From Planctomycetota bacterium (GTDB lineage: Bacteria > Planctomycetota > Phycisphaerae > Sedimentisphaerales > Anaerobacaceae): a stretch of DNA of 64,000 bases. Of this stretch, positions 24,736 through 32,995 are shown in pieces; within the stretch, counting starts at the first letter, position 1, and each line of letters begins with the position of its first letter. Under the pieces are notes generated by a model that did no database searches, was not told the origin of the DNA, and saw only the letters and a list, made by a program, of their open reading frames with translations. The stretch covers positions 1 through 64,000 of the forward strand of contig VRUL01000010.1 of the NCBI GenBank assembly GCA_019456145.1, written 5' to 3'. The translations under genes were made by a program, and so were the position numbers.

Positions 24736-25542
24736 ATGGGGAATCAAAGAATGACTGTAAGGGAGTTTTGGACAAGGACAAAATCGAAGACCACTACCTG
24801 GCTTCATGCTCATAAACCGACGAAGGCAGGCAATTACCGGCCTGAGGTGAATAACGAAGGCCTCATCAGCACAAACGGTAAACCAGCGGATCCGGTGGGT
24901 AGTGAATCGGGGCCGGTCGGGACGCAAAGCGATAATGTTTTAGTAACAACGGTCCCTCCGATAGACAAACAACATTCGCTTGAAAAACTGCAGGTTGGTT
25001 TCGAAAAACTCATTGAGCAATTGCAGGGCATTAACCAGCATCTGGACCGTCAGGTCACCCAGAATGAAGATTTGATGAGCCGAATCGAACAACTGCCGAA
25101 ATTACTGGAAAGCTTTCCTGATCTGGTGCAGAACCAAAAGCAGATAACGGAGGGATTGGTCGAGCAGATACAAGCAGCGATCGCCAAGGACCAGCAGTTT
25201 GTCGATACTGTTGAGAAGATACCGATGGAGACGGCCAAGCAGACCGATGCCTTGGTTGATATCGACCACCAGCTTGCGGCGGCGGCCGATACTGATGTGC
25301 AAATGGTCGAGACCTTCAACAAATTTAACGAGGCCATGGACAAACTCAACAAAAGAACTGTCAGCCAGACCGACAGCATCGTCCAGATGAACCGGACCTT
25401 CGCGACGAGCGACAGGTACCTTAAATATATCCTTTCAAAACAAAACAGACGCTTTATGTGGGTGTTTATAGCCGCTGTGGGTGTGTGCGTGCTGGCGATG
25501 TTGATACTGACGGGTATTATTATTTATATCAAGACAGGATGA
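24736..25542 (+). CDS. Coiled-coil protein with C-terminal membrane anchor
   Basis: The protein has 268 residues. Residues ~75-225 are charged and helical with heptad-like spacing (LEKLQVGFEKLIEQLQGINQ, LMSRIEQLPKLLESFPDLV, MVETFNKFNEAMDKLNKRTV), predicting a long coiled coil. One membrane helix near the C-terminus (FMWVFIAAVGVCVLAMLILTGIIIYI) suggests a tail-anchored topology with the coil in the cytoplasm. The layout resembles methyl-accepting or septal tail-anchored proteins, but no family is recognised. The start lacks a strong ribosome binding site; a second ATG lies at 24751. Confidence 0.7.
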   Translation: MGNQRMTVREFWTRTKSKTTTWLHAHKPTKAGNYRPEVNNEGLISTNGKPADPVGSESGPVGTQSDNVLVTTVPPIDKQHSLEKLQVGFEKLIEQLQGINQHLDRQVTQNEDLMSRIEQLPKLLESFPDLVQNQKQITEGLVEQIQAAIAKDQQFVDTVEKIPMETAKQTDALVDIDHQLAAAADTDVQMVETFNKFNEAMDKLNKRTVSQTDSIVQMNRTFATSDRYLKYILSKQNRRFMWVFIAAVGVCVLAMLILTGIIIYIKTG

Positions 25543-25768
25543 CAGGTTTTCTTGGCAGCAAGACACAAAGGGGGACTTCGTATCTCGTGAAGGGTGTTTC
25601 GTTTGGTGAGTGGGGAGGCAATTTCATATTTCAGCCCGGTTAGAAAGTAGACCTCGATAATCTGGATCCCCGATTACGACATTCGGAGACAAGCGGGCCA
25701 GGCATTTCAAATTGGCAATGAGATTGCCGCGTTCAGTATTGGTGGCTTGTTAATTCGTTACGGGAGTG

Positions 25769-27403
25769 TCAGGGTAAGGTTTTTTTGGTTTCGGAGCTGG
25801 GTTTGTATCCGATGCGGATTGCTTTGGCTGTCAATTCGGTGCTGGGTTCAAGAGTAAACGGTTTTGCGTAGACGAGCCAGCGCCGCCGGGGCCCGATGCG
25901 GTATCCAATAGATGCGCCTTTGGTTTGACAGGACAGCTTTACTATAACTTTACCGTTTTGTGCTGGGGAGGTCTCGATTTTGGGTGTGGCTGTAATGGGT
26001 TGTTTGCGGCCGGGCCACATCCTTTCAATTAACTTATCTTCGGGAATCGCTCCCAAGTCGGAAGTTTCCTTCATCCATGTGTCTAATGCGGCCTTCATTC
26101 TTTTGAGGATGTGCTGATGATCAGGTGAAGCTGCGAGGTTGTTAATCTCATGGGGGTCGTTCTCAATATCGTATAGTTCCTCGTCGGGCTTTGGATGCCG
26201 GAAGAACAATGTTTGCGGGCCGGTGAGTTTGCCCTGGGAGTGTAGCAGCCGCCACTGCTGCATGATGGGCATTTTCTCCATGTAAGGTATTTTCCGGGCA
26301 TAAGGTATGTTCGGGGTGAAGTTTCGAATGTAGCGGTAGCGTTTGTCGCGAGAAGTTCGGATGAAGTCGTAGCTGGTCGCGTCCATGCGGTTTCTTCCGC
26401 CGAAGACGTATTTCGGCTCGGGATCTTTCTTATCGCCAAGTATTATTCTGCCCTGCATTGTTGTGGGCACCCGAAGACCTGCGAGGCTCAGGACGGTTGG
26501 GGCAAGGTCAATGAGATTTACAAGCTCATCGCTGACGCTGCCGGGTGTGATTTTTCCTTGTGAGCGAATGATGAGCGGGACGCGGAGGCCTGAATCGTAC
26601 GGCCAGCGTTTGCAGCGGGGCAAACCGCGGCCGTGGTCGCTCCAAAAGAAAACGACGGTACTGTCGGTCAGGCCGTCAGCATCGAGCTTGTCGAGGATAT
26701 CGCCGAGTTGTTTGTCCATTGTTGTGATGTTGTCGTAGTACTTTGCCAGGTTGCGTCGGACGATGGGCGTATCCGGATAGTATGGCGGGACTTTGACCTT
26801 TGCGGGATCGTGGACCGTTTTGTCGATATTCCAGCACTTGCTTTCATGCGTAACGGCCAGATTAATAACGCAGAAAAAGGGTGCGTTTTTGGGGCGGTCT
26901 TTGTTGCGCCAGTTACCTCGTTTGGCGTCCCATGTGGTGAACGGGGGGCTAAACTGGTAATCGGTCTTTGTGTGATTTGAGCAATAGTATCCTGCCATTC
27001 GTAGGTACTCGGGGAAACAGCGTACATAAGGGGGTGGTACGCATTCGTAACCCTTGAGCGAGGTTCGCATGTGCATTGAGCCGAGCGTGCCGGGGTACAT
27101 GCCGGTGATAACAGATGAACGGGTTGGAGCACAGACGGGAAATGGGACAAAGGCATTTGTGTAGCGGCAGCCCTGGTCGGCGAGGCGGTCGAGGTTTGGT
27201 GTTATGGCGTAGTCGTCGCCGTAGCAGGCAAGGTCGGGACTGATGTCTTCACAACTTATCCAGAGGAAGTTGGGGCGGGTGTGACGGTCGGGCTTAGAAA
27301 AGATTCGGGGTAGTGATTGACGAGGTAAACTGAAAAACGCCGCCCCTGCCCCTGCCGTTATTGTCTTAAGGAACCGGCGTCGTGTGTTATCAATAATTCT
27401 CAT
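25769..27403 (-). CDS. Formylglycine sulfatase with C-terminal beta domain
   Basis: The protein has about 544 residues. The ATG at 27403 has GGGAGC upstream and begins a twin-arginine signal (TRRRFLKTITAGAGAAFFSL). Cys91 of CAPTR (VCAPTRSSVITGMYPG) is the formylglycine site. The metal-site strand is NFLWISCEDISPDL, with Glu in place of the first Asp of the common DD pair. FFWSDHGRGLPR supplies the later metal ligands. The last ~70 residues resemble a chitobiase-type beta-sandwich (CHB_HEX_C_1). It is predicted to desulfate glycans in the periplasm. The DUF-free neighbourhood gives no substrate hint. Confidence 0.92.
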   Translation of the reverse strand: MRIIDNTRRRFLKTITAGAGAAFFSLPRQSLPRIFSKPDRHTRPNFLWISCEDISPDLACYGDDYAITPNLDRLADQGCRYTNAFVPFPVCAPTRSSVITGMYPGTLGSMHMRTSLKGYECVPPPYVRCFPEYLRMAGYYCSNHTKTDYQFSPPFTTWDAKRGNWRNKDRPKNAPFFCVINLAVTHESKCWNIDKTVHDPAKVKVPPYYPDTPIVRRNLAKYYDNITTMDKQLGDILDKLDADGLTDSTVVFFWSDHGRGLPRCKRWPYDSGLRVPLIIRSQGKITPGSVSDELVNLIDLAPTVLSLAGLRVPTTMQGRIILGDKKDPEPKYVFGGRNRMDATSYDFIRTSRDKRYRYIRNFTPNIPYARKIPYMEKMPIMQQWRLLHSQGKLTGPQTLFFRHPKPDEELYDIENDPHEINNLAASPDHQHILKRMKAALDTWMKETSDLGAIPEDKLIERMWPGRKQPITATPKIETSPAQNGKVIVKLSCQTKGASIGYRIGPRRRWLVYAKPFTLEPSTELTAKAIRIGYKPSSETKKTLP

Positions 27404-28074
27404 CGGCGCTCCCGATCTTATAATCCGGATTCTGCAGAATCCAGCGTGTCCGCTCGGCGCCGCGGATTGCTTCGTCACCATGCGGCAAGCGAGCCTGACT
27501 GCTGAATACAGATAAAAAACTTAGAGCGTAGAAGAGTGATTTGCAAGGAGAAAATCCTAAGGTTGACCCATTCCCGGATGATTGCCGGAGGGATATTTGT
27601 CGCAGAACATTCCCCCCGCCCAGAGTGTAATCCCCGTCGGCGGCGGCTAAACGGTTAGCAGCCGGTCCTCGGCCCGGGAGATTTTAATTTATTCCTGCCC
27701 GGCGGTAGGAGTCTGAAACAGGTTGGGCGGGAATGATATGCAGGATTACGGGGGATTCTGTAGAACCACAATAAGCCTGTAACAGAAGTAACGCAGGTCA
27801 GTAAAAATAATTGTTTTTGTCCCGCGGCATACCATAAACCGCAGGATTTGAAGATAAGCGGGGAATCTATTACCAGCGATATCAATACTGATATTGGGGA
27901 TTTTGCTGCATTTTTGTTGGGGTCGCCAGGGACATGGTGTTTTTTGTGAAGAAAAGAGGTGATTATTTAATTTACGGAATATTAAAGAAACTGAAAAAGA
28001 TAGTCCGAATAAAGCGTTATAAACGTGACGTGCGTAGTTTAGGATTTTTTTTGTTTTTATTAGGAGAGTACAAA
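27404..28074. other. Intergenic region with a GGCTAAAC hairpin relic
   Basis: The 671 bases hold no gene I can support. GTCGGCGGCGGCTAAACGG near 27645 looks like a degraded member of the GGCTAAA-tailed hairpin family seen at 30189-30298. Frames crossing the region lack ribosome binding sites. Confidence 0.45.
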
Positions 28075-28317
28075 ATGCGCTTTTTGGAAGAAATCAAGAG
28101 ATGGCTGGGCGAAGTTACCGAGATTTTTCTACTATTGCTTGCCCTTGGGATCATCCTGGAGATCCTCTTTGGCAGCGCGGTTCCTTTCTTTGCAGGAATT
28201 GTTCCAAACCTGACCGCCCTGCTTAATAATCTCGGCGACAACGGTCTGGTTGGCTTGCTGGCCTTGAGTATTGTTCTTTGGCTGTTCTATCGAAAGAGAG
28301 CCCCGGCCCATAGTTAG
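28075..28317 (+). CDS. Small two-helix membrane protein
   Basis: The protein has 80 residues. The ATG at 28075 follows TTAGGAGAG with good spacing, so it is preferred over the upstream in-frame ATG at 27934. After an amphipathic start (RFLEEIKRWLGEVTEI), two membrane helices are predicted (FLLLLALGIILEILFGSAVPFF and GLVGLLALSIVLWLFY), ending in a basic tail. Function unknown. Confidence 0.65.
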   Translation: MRFLEEIKRWLGEVTEIFLLLLALGIILEILFGSAVPFFAGIVPNLTALLNNLGDNGLVGLLALSIVLWLFYRKRAPAHS

Positions 28318-28440
28318 CCTGTTTGTTGTGCCGCGCTCAGAGATGGTGCAGGTTTGAACTTCTGTTCAGGGCAGCTTATCCGTTAGTTTGCTTTAAGCGT
28401 GAAACTGCCTGAAATATAGGGGGGCGTCGTTCTTGGTGGC

Positions 28441-28617
28441 TTAATTAGTGCCAGTGACCCTCAGAACGGCCAGGGCCCCTAATAGCGTGAGCACAAGAAG
28501 TGCGGCCCTTAGAACACGCATAAGCTGTGTTCTTGGCTTTACAAACCGCCAGGCAAAGAAACAAAGCGTAACGATAAGTGTTATGCGAAGAACAAAGGAT
28601 ATAATATCTCCAACCAT
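28441..28617 (-). CDS. Small membrane protein whose start codon lies in a palindrome
   Basis: The 58-residue frame begins at the ATG at 28617 (MVGDIISFVLRITLIVTLCFFAWRF...). Two hydrophobic helices are separated by a basic loop (VKPRTQLMR). An in-frame ATG at 28695 would add 26 residues. The start codon overlaps the edge of the perfect inverted repeat 28597-28632, so an mRNA hairpin could cover it. No family recognised; moderate support as a gene. Confidence 0.45.
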   Translation of the reverse strand: MVGDIISFVLRITLIVTLCFFAWRFVKPRTQLMRVLRAALLVLTLLGALAVLRVTGTN

Positions 28618-28632
28618 GGAGATATTATATCC
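28597..28632. repeat. Perfect 16-bp inverted repeat containing TATAAT on both strands
   Basis: GGATATAATATCTCCA, a 4-base spacer ACCA, then its exact complement TGGAGATATTATATCC. Each arm contains a -10-like TATAAT, one per strand. It overlaps the start codon of the leftward small gene. It may be an operator, a bidirectional promoter or an attenuating hairpin. Confidence 0.9.
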
Positions 28633-28949
28633 TATTTTAATAGGCCAAGTCAAGCACAAAGCCCCCATTTTAACACATAATTCCCATAATTCCAACCGTG
28701 CGAATCATTTTTTAGATGCAGATCACCGCCTGTACAGCCATCATTTTTACGAATTAACACTTCCTTTGATAGATTTAGATTGCTAATTTGACATCAGGAA
28801 TTATTTGCAAACCCGGCTTAAGGTCATTTTAAGTCCTAAACATGTAAAAATTTTTAAAATGGCTAAAAATTTATTTTTTTCGGTTGAAGTGTTGAAGATA
28901 AGTTGGTAGAAACGCAATAGGTTGCTCTTTGAAAAGGATATAACCTGAT

Positions 28950-29140
28950 CGCAGGTCTCAAAGCTTTTTGCTTTTTGATAATCAAAAGGGAACGCGGTTC
29001 AAAGCCGCGACGGTCGCGCCGCTGTGTGCGTCTGTTCCGATTTTTACAATCGGAAATCCGAGAGGCATTTTGTCCACTATCTGGTGTAAGCAGATGGGAA
29101 GGAGCCTCGAGGTAAGGTGCAAGTCAGAAAACCTGCCTGT
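28950..29140 (+). ncRNA. Cobalamin (B12) riboswitch
   Basis: The 3' core has a perfect B12 box, AGTCAG-AAA-ACCTGCC (29122-29137). Upstream are the conserved AAAAGGGAACGCGGTTC with GCCGCGACGG, the CGCCGCTGTGTGCG segment, and CCACTATCTGG followed by GCAGATGGGAAGG. The closing stem pairs GCAGGT (28951-28956) with ACCTGC (29131-29136). This matches the adenosylcobalamin-type riboswitch architecture. With the terminator at 29260-29296 it should switch off the downstream surface-protein operon when corrinoid is abundant. Confidence 0.93.
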
Positions 29141-29259
29141 GGTTAGCTGCACATTTTTATAGTGTTCTCGCGAACTGGAACATGGTGCGCTCTGCGCCGA
29201 TTAAAGCTGCTATCGTATATACTGCAGGAAAGGCTGAGCGTTTGCTTTATTGATAATCG

Positions 29260-29296
29260 AACCGCTGTTCCTCTCGTGGGAACGGCGGTTTTTTTA
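29260..29296 (+). terminator. Intrinsic terminator between the riboswitch and its genes
   Basis: ACCGCTGTTCC (29261-29271) pairs with GGAACGGCGGT (ending 29289) with one wobble, followed by a T-run. It lies ~120 bases past the B12 box and 135 bases before the first start codon, the right place for a transcription-attenuation platform. Confidence 0.85.
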
Positions 29297-29431
29297 TTGG
29301 TTTTGAACGCCCTCGCGATAAGGGTAAGGGAGGTGCAGAAAGGAGGTAAGTTCAACGTACAATATTTAGCGTGAAAGGAGAATTGTTTTTGAAAAAAATA
29401 GTTATGTTTATTTTAGGTGGAGGAACAAAAG

Positions 29432-30211
29432 ATGGCTTCGAAGGAATTGGTGAGTTTAATTTTAGTCTTAGCGATAAGCAGTGTATCAGGTGCGGCGATT
29501 GCTACTTTCGATGATTTGAGTCTTGGGGCCGAATCCTACTGGAACGGCTCGGACAGCTCAGGCGGTTTTAACAGCGGAGGCGCACACTTTAACAATAACT
29601 ATGACACCACGTACACATCGTGGGACGGATTTGCGTATTCGAATATTACCGATACGAGTTCATCGGGATGGGCAGCACAGTACAATGCCATTACCGGCGG
29701 AGGACAAGGCGGCTCAGCAAATTACGGTGTCAGCTACGTTGGCTGGACCGAGCCTCCGACGATTACCCTGAATACAGCGGGGATTGTTGACGGCTTTTAC
29801 GTTACAAACAATAACTACTCTTACTATTCAATGCTTAACGGAGACGCATTTGCTAAGAAGTTCGGCGGTGACAGCGGGAACGAGGCGGATTGGTTTCTAC
29901 TGACTATTATCGGTAAAGACACAAGCGGAAGCCAGGTCGGCAGTATTGATTTCTACTTAGCTGATTACCGGTTTGCAGATGATAGTCAGGATTACTTAGT
30001 CAATACGTGGGAGTACGTTGACTTGATGGCCCTTGGCACGGTCAAGAGTTTGGAATTTAGCCTGAGCTCCAGTGACGTGGGCAATTTTGGGATGAACACA
30101 CCGGCGTACTTTGCGATGGATACGATTGTGCCCGAACCGTGTACGCTGCTGCTGCTGGCGCTTGGTTTTGTGTTGCTTAGAGTAAGGACCCCCAGTGAAA
30201 CTGGGGGCTAA
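29432..30211 (+). CDS. DUF4465-like PEP-CTERM surface protein under B12 control
   Basis: The protein has about 259 residues. The ATG at 29432 follows GGAGGAACAAAAG. A signal peptide (LVSLILVLAISSVSGAA) precedes a DUF4465-like domain: TFDDLSLGAESYWNGSD, the SGGFNSGGAHFNNNY motif, and SWDGFAYSNITDT. The DWFLLTIIGKD strand and FYLADYRF loop are also typical. A PEP-CTERM signal (VPEPCTLLLLALGFVLLRVR) ends it. DUF4465 proteins in Bacteroidota occur in corrinoid-acquisition loci as far as I recall. With the riboswitch in front, a surface corrinoid-binding role is inferred. The last residues (SETGG) and stop are supplied by a hairpin repeat. Confidence 0.85.
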   Translation: MASKELVSLILVLAISSVSGAAIATFDDLSLGAESYWNGSDSSGGFNSGGAHFNNNYDTTYTSWDGFAYSNITDTSSSGWAAQYNAITGGGQGGSANYGVSYVGWTEPPTITLNTAGIVDGFYVTNNNYSYYSMLNGDAFAKKFGGDSGNEADWFLLTIIGKDTSGSQVGSIDFYLADYRFADDSQDYLVNTWEYVDLMALGTVKSLEFSLSSSDVGNFGMNTPAYFAMDTIVPEPCTLLLLALGFVLLRVRTPSETGG

Positions 30212-30298
30212 ATATTATTGCTTCGCCGTGCCGGCGACGGCTAAACAACCCCCCAATAAATTGGGGGGCTAAATATGGATTCCTGCCTTCGCAGGAAT
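30189..30298. repeat. Cluster of four small hairpins with GGCTAAA tails
   Basis: In 110 bases: CCCCCAGT-GAA-ACTGGGGG (30189-30207) with GGCTAAA supplying the upstream stop codon, GCCGT...ACGGC (30225-30241) also followed by GGCTAAA, CCCCCCAA-TAAA-TTGGGGGG (30249-30268) again followed by GGCTAAA, and ATTCCTGC-CTTC-GCAGGAAT (30279-30298). Related copies occur near 38593 and 48054. They are REP-like intergenic elements, and may also act as processing or termination sites. Confidence 0.8.
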
Positions 30299-30317
30299 AA
30301 CAGGGAGGATTTTGGTT

Positions 30318-31373
30318 GTGCAGGTAATCGTGCTGCTCATATCTGTGACGGTATGTGCGGGGCCCTACACCGAGCCTGGCGTGAACGGCTATGTCGGTGA
30401 GGATGGTCGCCACGCCGAACCGGCGGACACTAACGCGGTAATAAACCCGATATTCCGGGGGTGGGCAACCTCTGTGATCAGTTATGTACCCGCCCCCGGA
30501 GTGTTTGCTTTCTGGGCCGATCCAAACAAGGCGCTTGGGGCTGCTACGGGAAACAACTTCGATATTGTCAGCTTGGGCGACCTGGACCAGGACCAGATTG
30601 GGCAAGGCGCCGAGCCGGGTAAAATAACTCTGTCGTTTAGCGAAACAATTGGCGACAGTAACGGCTATGATTTTGTTGTTTTCGAGAATGGGTTGGTTTC
30701 CTTTTATAATACAGGCGGCGGTTCTGTCGCCGGGCAAATGTTCGCTGAATTAGGATACGTGGAAGTGTCGTCTAACGGCGTGGATTTTGCCAGGTTTCCA
30801 TCGGTCTCGTTGACATCCGGACTTGTGGGAATGTACGGCACAATCGAGATTAGTGAAGTCTATAACCTTGCCGGTAAGCACCCCAACGGTAACGGTGTGT
30901 GTACGGGCACGCCTTTCGATTTGAGTGAAATCGCCGAAGAGGGGATTGTTGTATCCGGGGTTGTCGATGTCAACAATATCAACTACGTTCGAATAGTTGA
31001 TATTCCCGGCAGCGGGGATTTTGGGGACGAGGCTGTGAAACATATTGATCCGGATAGTTGGTCTGCGTGGGATTTTTATGCGAATAACCATCCGATTTAC
31101 GATGCGTGGCTTACGTTCGAATCAGGCGGTGTCGATCTGGAGGCGGTGGGAGTTCTGGAAGAACAGAATTATTCGGCTGATATCAATCTGGACGGAGTAG
31201 TTAATATGTTTGACTTTTTGCTGTTTGGTTCGGCGTGGGGAAGTCATTTTGGTCAGGTGAACTGGATAGGCAGATGCGACCTGGCCGAGCCAAAGGATTA
31301 CGTTATTGACAGGTTCGATTTGGCGGTATTTTGTGCACAATGGCTGAAGGTGGAACAATGGCGGGACAAGTGA
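30318..31373 (+). CDS. Exported surface protein with dockerin-like repeats
   Basis: The protein has about 351 residues. The GTG at 30318 has GGGAGG 9 bases upstream; a TTG at 30312 is closer. A signal peptide (VIVLLISVTVCA) is followed by an extracellular body with KITLSFSETIGDSNGYDFVVFENG and YVEVSSNGVDFARFPSVSL, as in secreted beta-sandwich 'cell surface' proteins adjoining DUF4465 genes. The C-terminus has two EF-hand-like dockerin repeats (DINLDGVVNMFDFLLFGSAW and DRFDLAVFCAQWL). It is second in the B12-controlled operon. The function in corrinoid binding is inferred from context. Confidence 0.8.
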   Translation: MQVIVLLISVTVCAGPYTEPGVNGYVGEDGRHAEPADTNAVINPIFRGWATSVISYVPAPGVFAFWADPNKALGAATGNNFDIVSLGDLDQDQIGQGAEPGKITLSFSETIGDSNGYDFVVFENGLVSFYNTGGGSVAGQMFAELGYVEVSSNGVDFARFPSVSLTSGLVGMYGTIEISEVYNLAGKHPNGNGVCTGTPFDLSEIAEEGIVVSGVVDVNNINYVRIVDIPGSGDFGDEAVKHIDPDSWSAWDFYANNHPIYDAWLTFESGGVDLEAVGVLEEQNYSADINLDGVVNMFDFLLFGSAWGSHFGQVNWIGRCDLAEPKDYVIDRFDLAVFCAQWLKVEQWRDK

Positions 31374-32188
31374 AAAAGAGAAAAGCGTTTAGTCTGATTG
31401 AGGTGTTGGTGGTAATCTCAATCATTGCCTTGTTGATGGCAATACTGGTTCCTGTGCTGGCTGTTGCCAGATCACAGGCTTACGGTGTAATCTGCCAGTC
31501 CAACCTTCGCCAACTATTTTTGGCCAACAGTGGATATACGCTTGAAAATGACGGGCATTACGTTGCTGCGGCACCGGATATTATGTCAGAGAAGGGAGGC
31601 AAATGGCGGTGGCACGGTGTGCGTGAGAGTGCCGATGAGCCTTTTGACCCGGTGCGAGGTCCGCTGGCGGGGTATCTGACCGACGGCAAGGTCAAGGAAT
31701 GTCCTGAGGGAATTGATTTTGCCCGAGGCGGGTCGTGGGATGATAACTTCGAGCAGGGCTGCGGTGGATATGGATATAACCATATATATCTTGGCTCGCG
31801 AAACTGGGAAGACCGTCAATTTACGACAATTGAACAGATGGAAAGCGCGGGTTGGGAGACGACCAGGACGACGGAAGTAAGTAAGCCGGCTGAGACTTTG
31901 ATGTTCGCGGATACGGCGATGTGCATTGAGAAGCCGACTTTGATAGAATATTCGTTTGCGGAGCCGCCTTTTTACGTTTATAAGGGCCAGCCGATGACGA
32001 GTTTTTATCTGTCACCATCCATTCATTTTCGTCATCGTGATTGGGCCAAAGTCGAATGGGCCGATGGGCACAGCGATTCGTGGCGGATGGCGGGCTTTGG
32101 TGACACGAACGTTTATGATATTGATTCTGCTGAGGTGAAATTGGGGTGGTTTGCGCCGATAGATAATACGCCGTTTGATTTGAAATAG
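31358..32188 (+). CDS. Prepilin-like H-X9-DG protein
   Basis: The protein has about 276 residues. Start ATG at 31358, overlapping the previous gene by 16 bp, which implies translational coupling. The N-terminus is a type IV prepilin signal (KKRKAFSLIEVLVVISIIALLMAILVP) with cleavage before Phe. The C-terminal HRDWAKVEWADGH fits the H-X9-DG motif of the large Planctomycetota pseudopilin-like family (DUF1559-related). It is the third gene behind the cobalamin riboswitch. Its role there is unclear; such proteins are numerous in this phylum. Confidence 0.85.
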   Translation: MAGQVKKRKAFSLIEVLVVISIIALLMAILVPVLAVARSQAYGVICQSNLRQLFLANSGYTLENDGHYVAAAPDIMSEKGGKWRWHGVRESADEPFDPVRGPLAGYLTDGKVKECPEGIDFARGGSWDDNFEQGCGGYGYNHIYLGSRNWEDRQFTTIEQMESAGWETTRTTEVSKPAETLMFADTAMCIEKPTLIEYSFAEPPFYVYKGQPMTSFYLSPSIHFRHRDWAKVEWADGHSDSWRMAGFGDTNVYDIDSAEVKLGWFAPIDNTPFDLK

Positions 32189-32214
32189 GAACGGTATCAG
32201 CGTATAATTGCGGC

Positions 32215-32970
32215 ATGGAGACGGTAAAGCTAAAACGGATTGTTTCTTTTGCTCTGCAGAGCTTTAATCAGCTTCTGTGGCCTGCGGTTTGTGCCAACTG
32301 CGGCCAAAGCGTCTGTGAGACTGACAAGACTTTGTGCAAAGATTGCTGGGGCGAGCTTATGTTCAGCGTGGGCGGGGATTACTGCCGGCGGTGCGGGCGG
32401 GACGTCAGCAGGTACGGGCTGGTTGGAGGAGCGTGCGCGGACTGCCGGGGCAGAGACATTCATTTCGACCAGATAGCTCGAAGCGGAGTCTACAGAGAAG
32501 CTTTGAGTACGATGATACTGGCGTTTAAGAAGGGACGGACGGAACTGGATTCGATGTTAGGGTTTTTGGGTAATTCTGCTCTTGGCGGCAGCAGTTTTGC
32601 AGGCGCGATAGAATTATTTGTTCCGGTCCCGCTGCACTGGACGCGTCGATTGTCTCGCGGGTATAATCAATCTTTGGTATTAGCGAAACAATTGAAACAT
32701 CCCAGTGCGAAAATCAATACCGAGCTTGTTCGCATTCGCCGGACGAGGTTGCAGCCGGTGATGGTAAGTGATGCTGCTCGTGCGAGAAATGTTGCCGGCG
32801 CCTTTGCGGTTCGCCGTGGACATCAATTTGAGGGCCGGGTAGTATGCCTGGTCGATGATATTAAGACGAGCGGTTCGACACTGAACGAGTGTGCAAAGAC
32901 GTTAAAAGAGGCCGGCGCGTCAAAAGTCTTTGCGTTGGTTTTAGCAGTTGCCGGGCAAAAGGCAAGCTAA
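32215..32970 (+). CDS. ComF family phosphoribosyltransferase-like protein
   Basis: The protein has 251 residues. The N-terminal zinc ribbon has CANCGQ...CKDC, CRRCGRD and CADCRG. The phosphoribosyltransferase-like domain follows with LFVPVPLHWTRRLSRGYNQS (ComF signature) and the PRPP loop VVCLVDDIKTSGSTL. ComF proteins assist DNA uptake in competent bacteria, with a proposed ssDNA-handling role. The family is widespread outside competence. The gene is not obviously linked to the pil locus 16 kb away. Confidence 0.92.
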   Translation: METVKLKRIVSFALQSFNQLLWPAVCANCGQSVCETDKTLCKDCWGELMFSVGGDYCRRCGRDVSRYGLVGGACADCRGRDIHFDQIARSGVYREALSTMILAFKKGRTELDSMLGFLGNSALGGSSFAGAIELFVPVPLHWTRRLSRGYNQSLVLAKQLKHPSAKINTELVRIRRTRLQPVMVSDAARARNVAGAFAVRRGHQFEGRVVCLVDDIKTSGSTLNECAKTLKEAGASKVFALVLAVAGQKAS

Positions 32971-32995
32971 ACGCAAAACACGGAAAAAAGCTAAT

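Noticed and set aside
27655..27885. Leftward 76-codon ORF upstream of the sulfatase
   Set aside because: It crosses a GGCTAAAC-type hairpin relic and has no ribosome binding site or family likeness.
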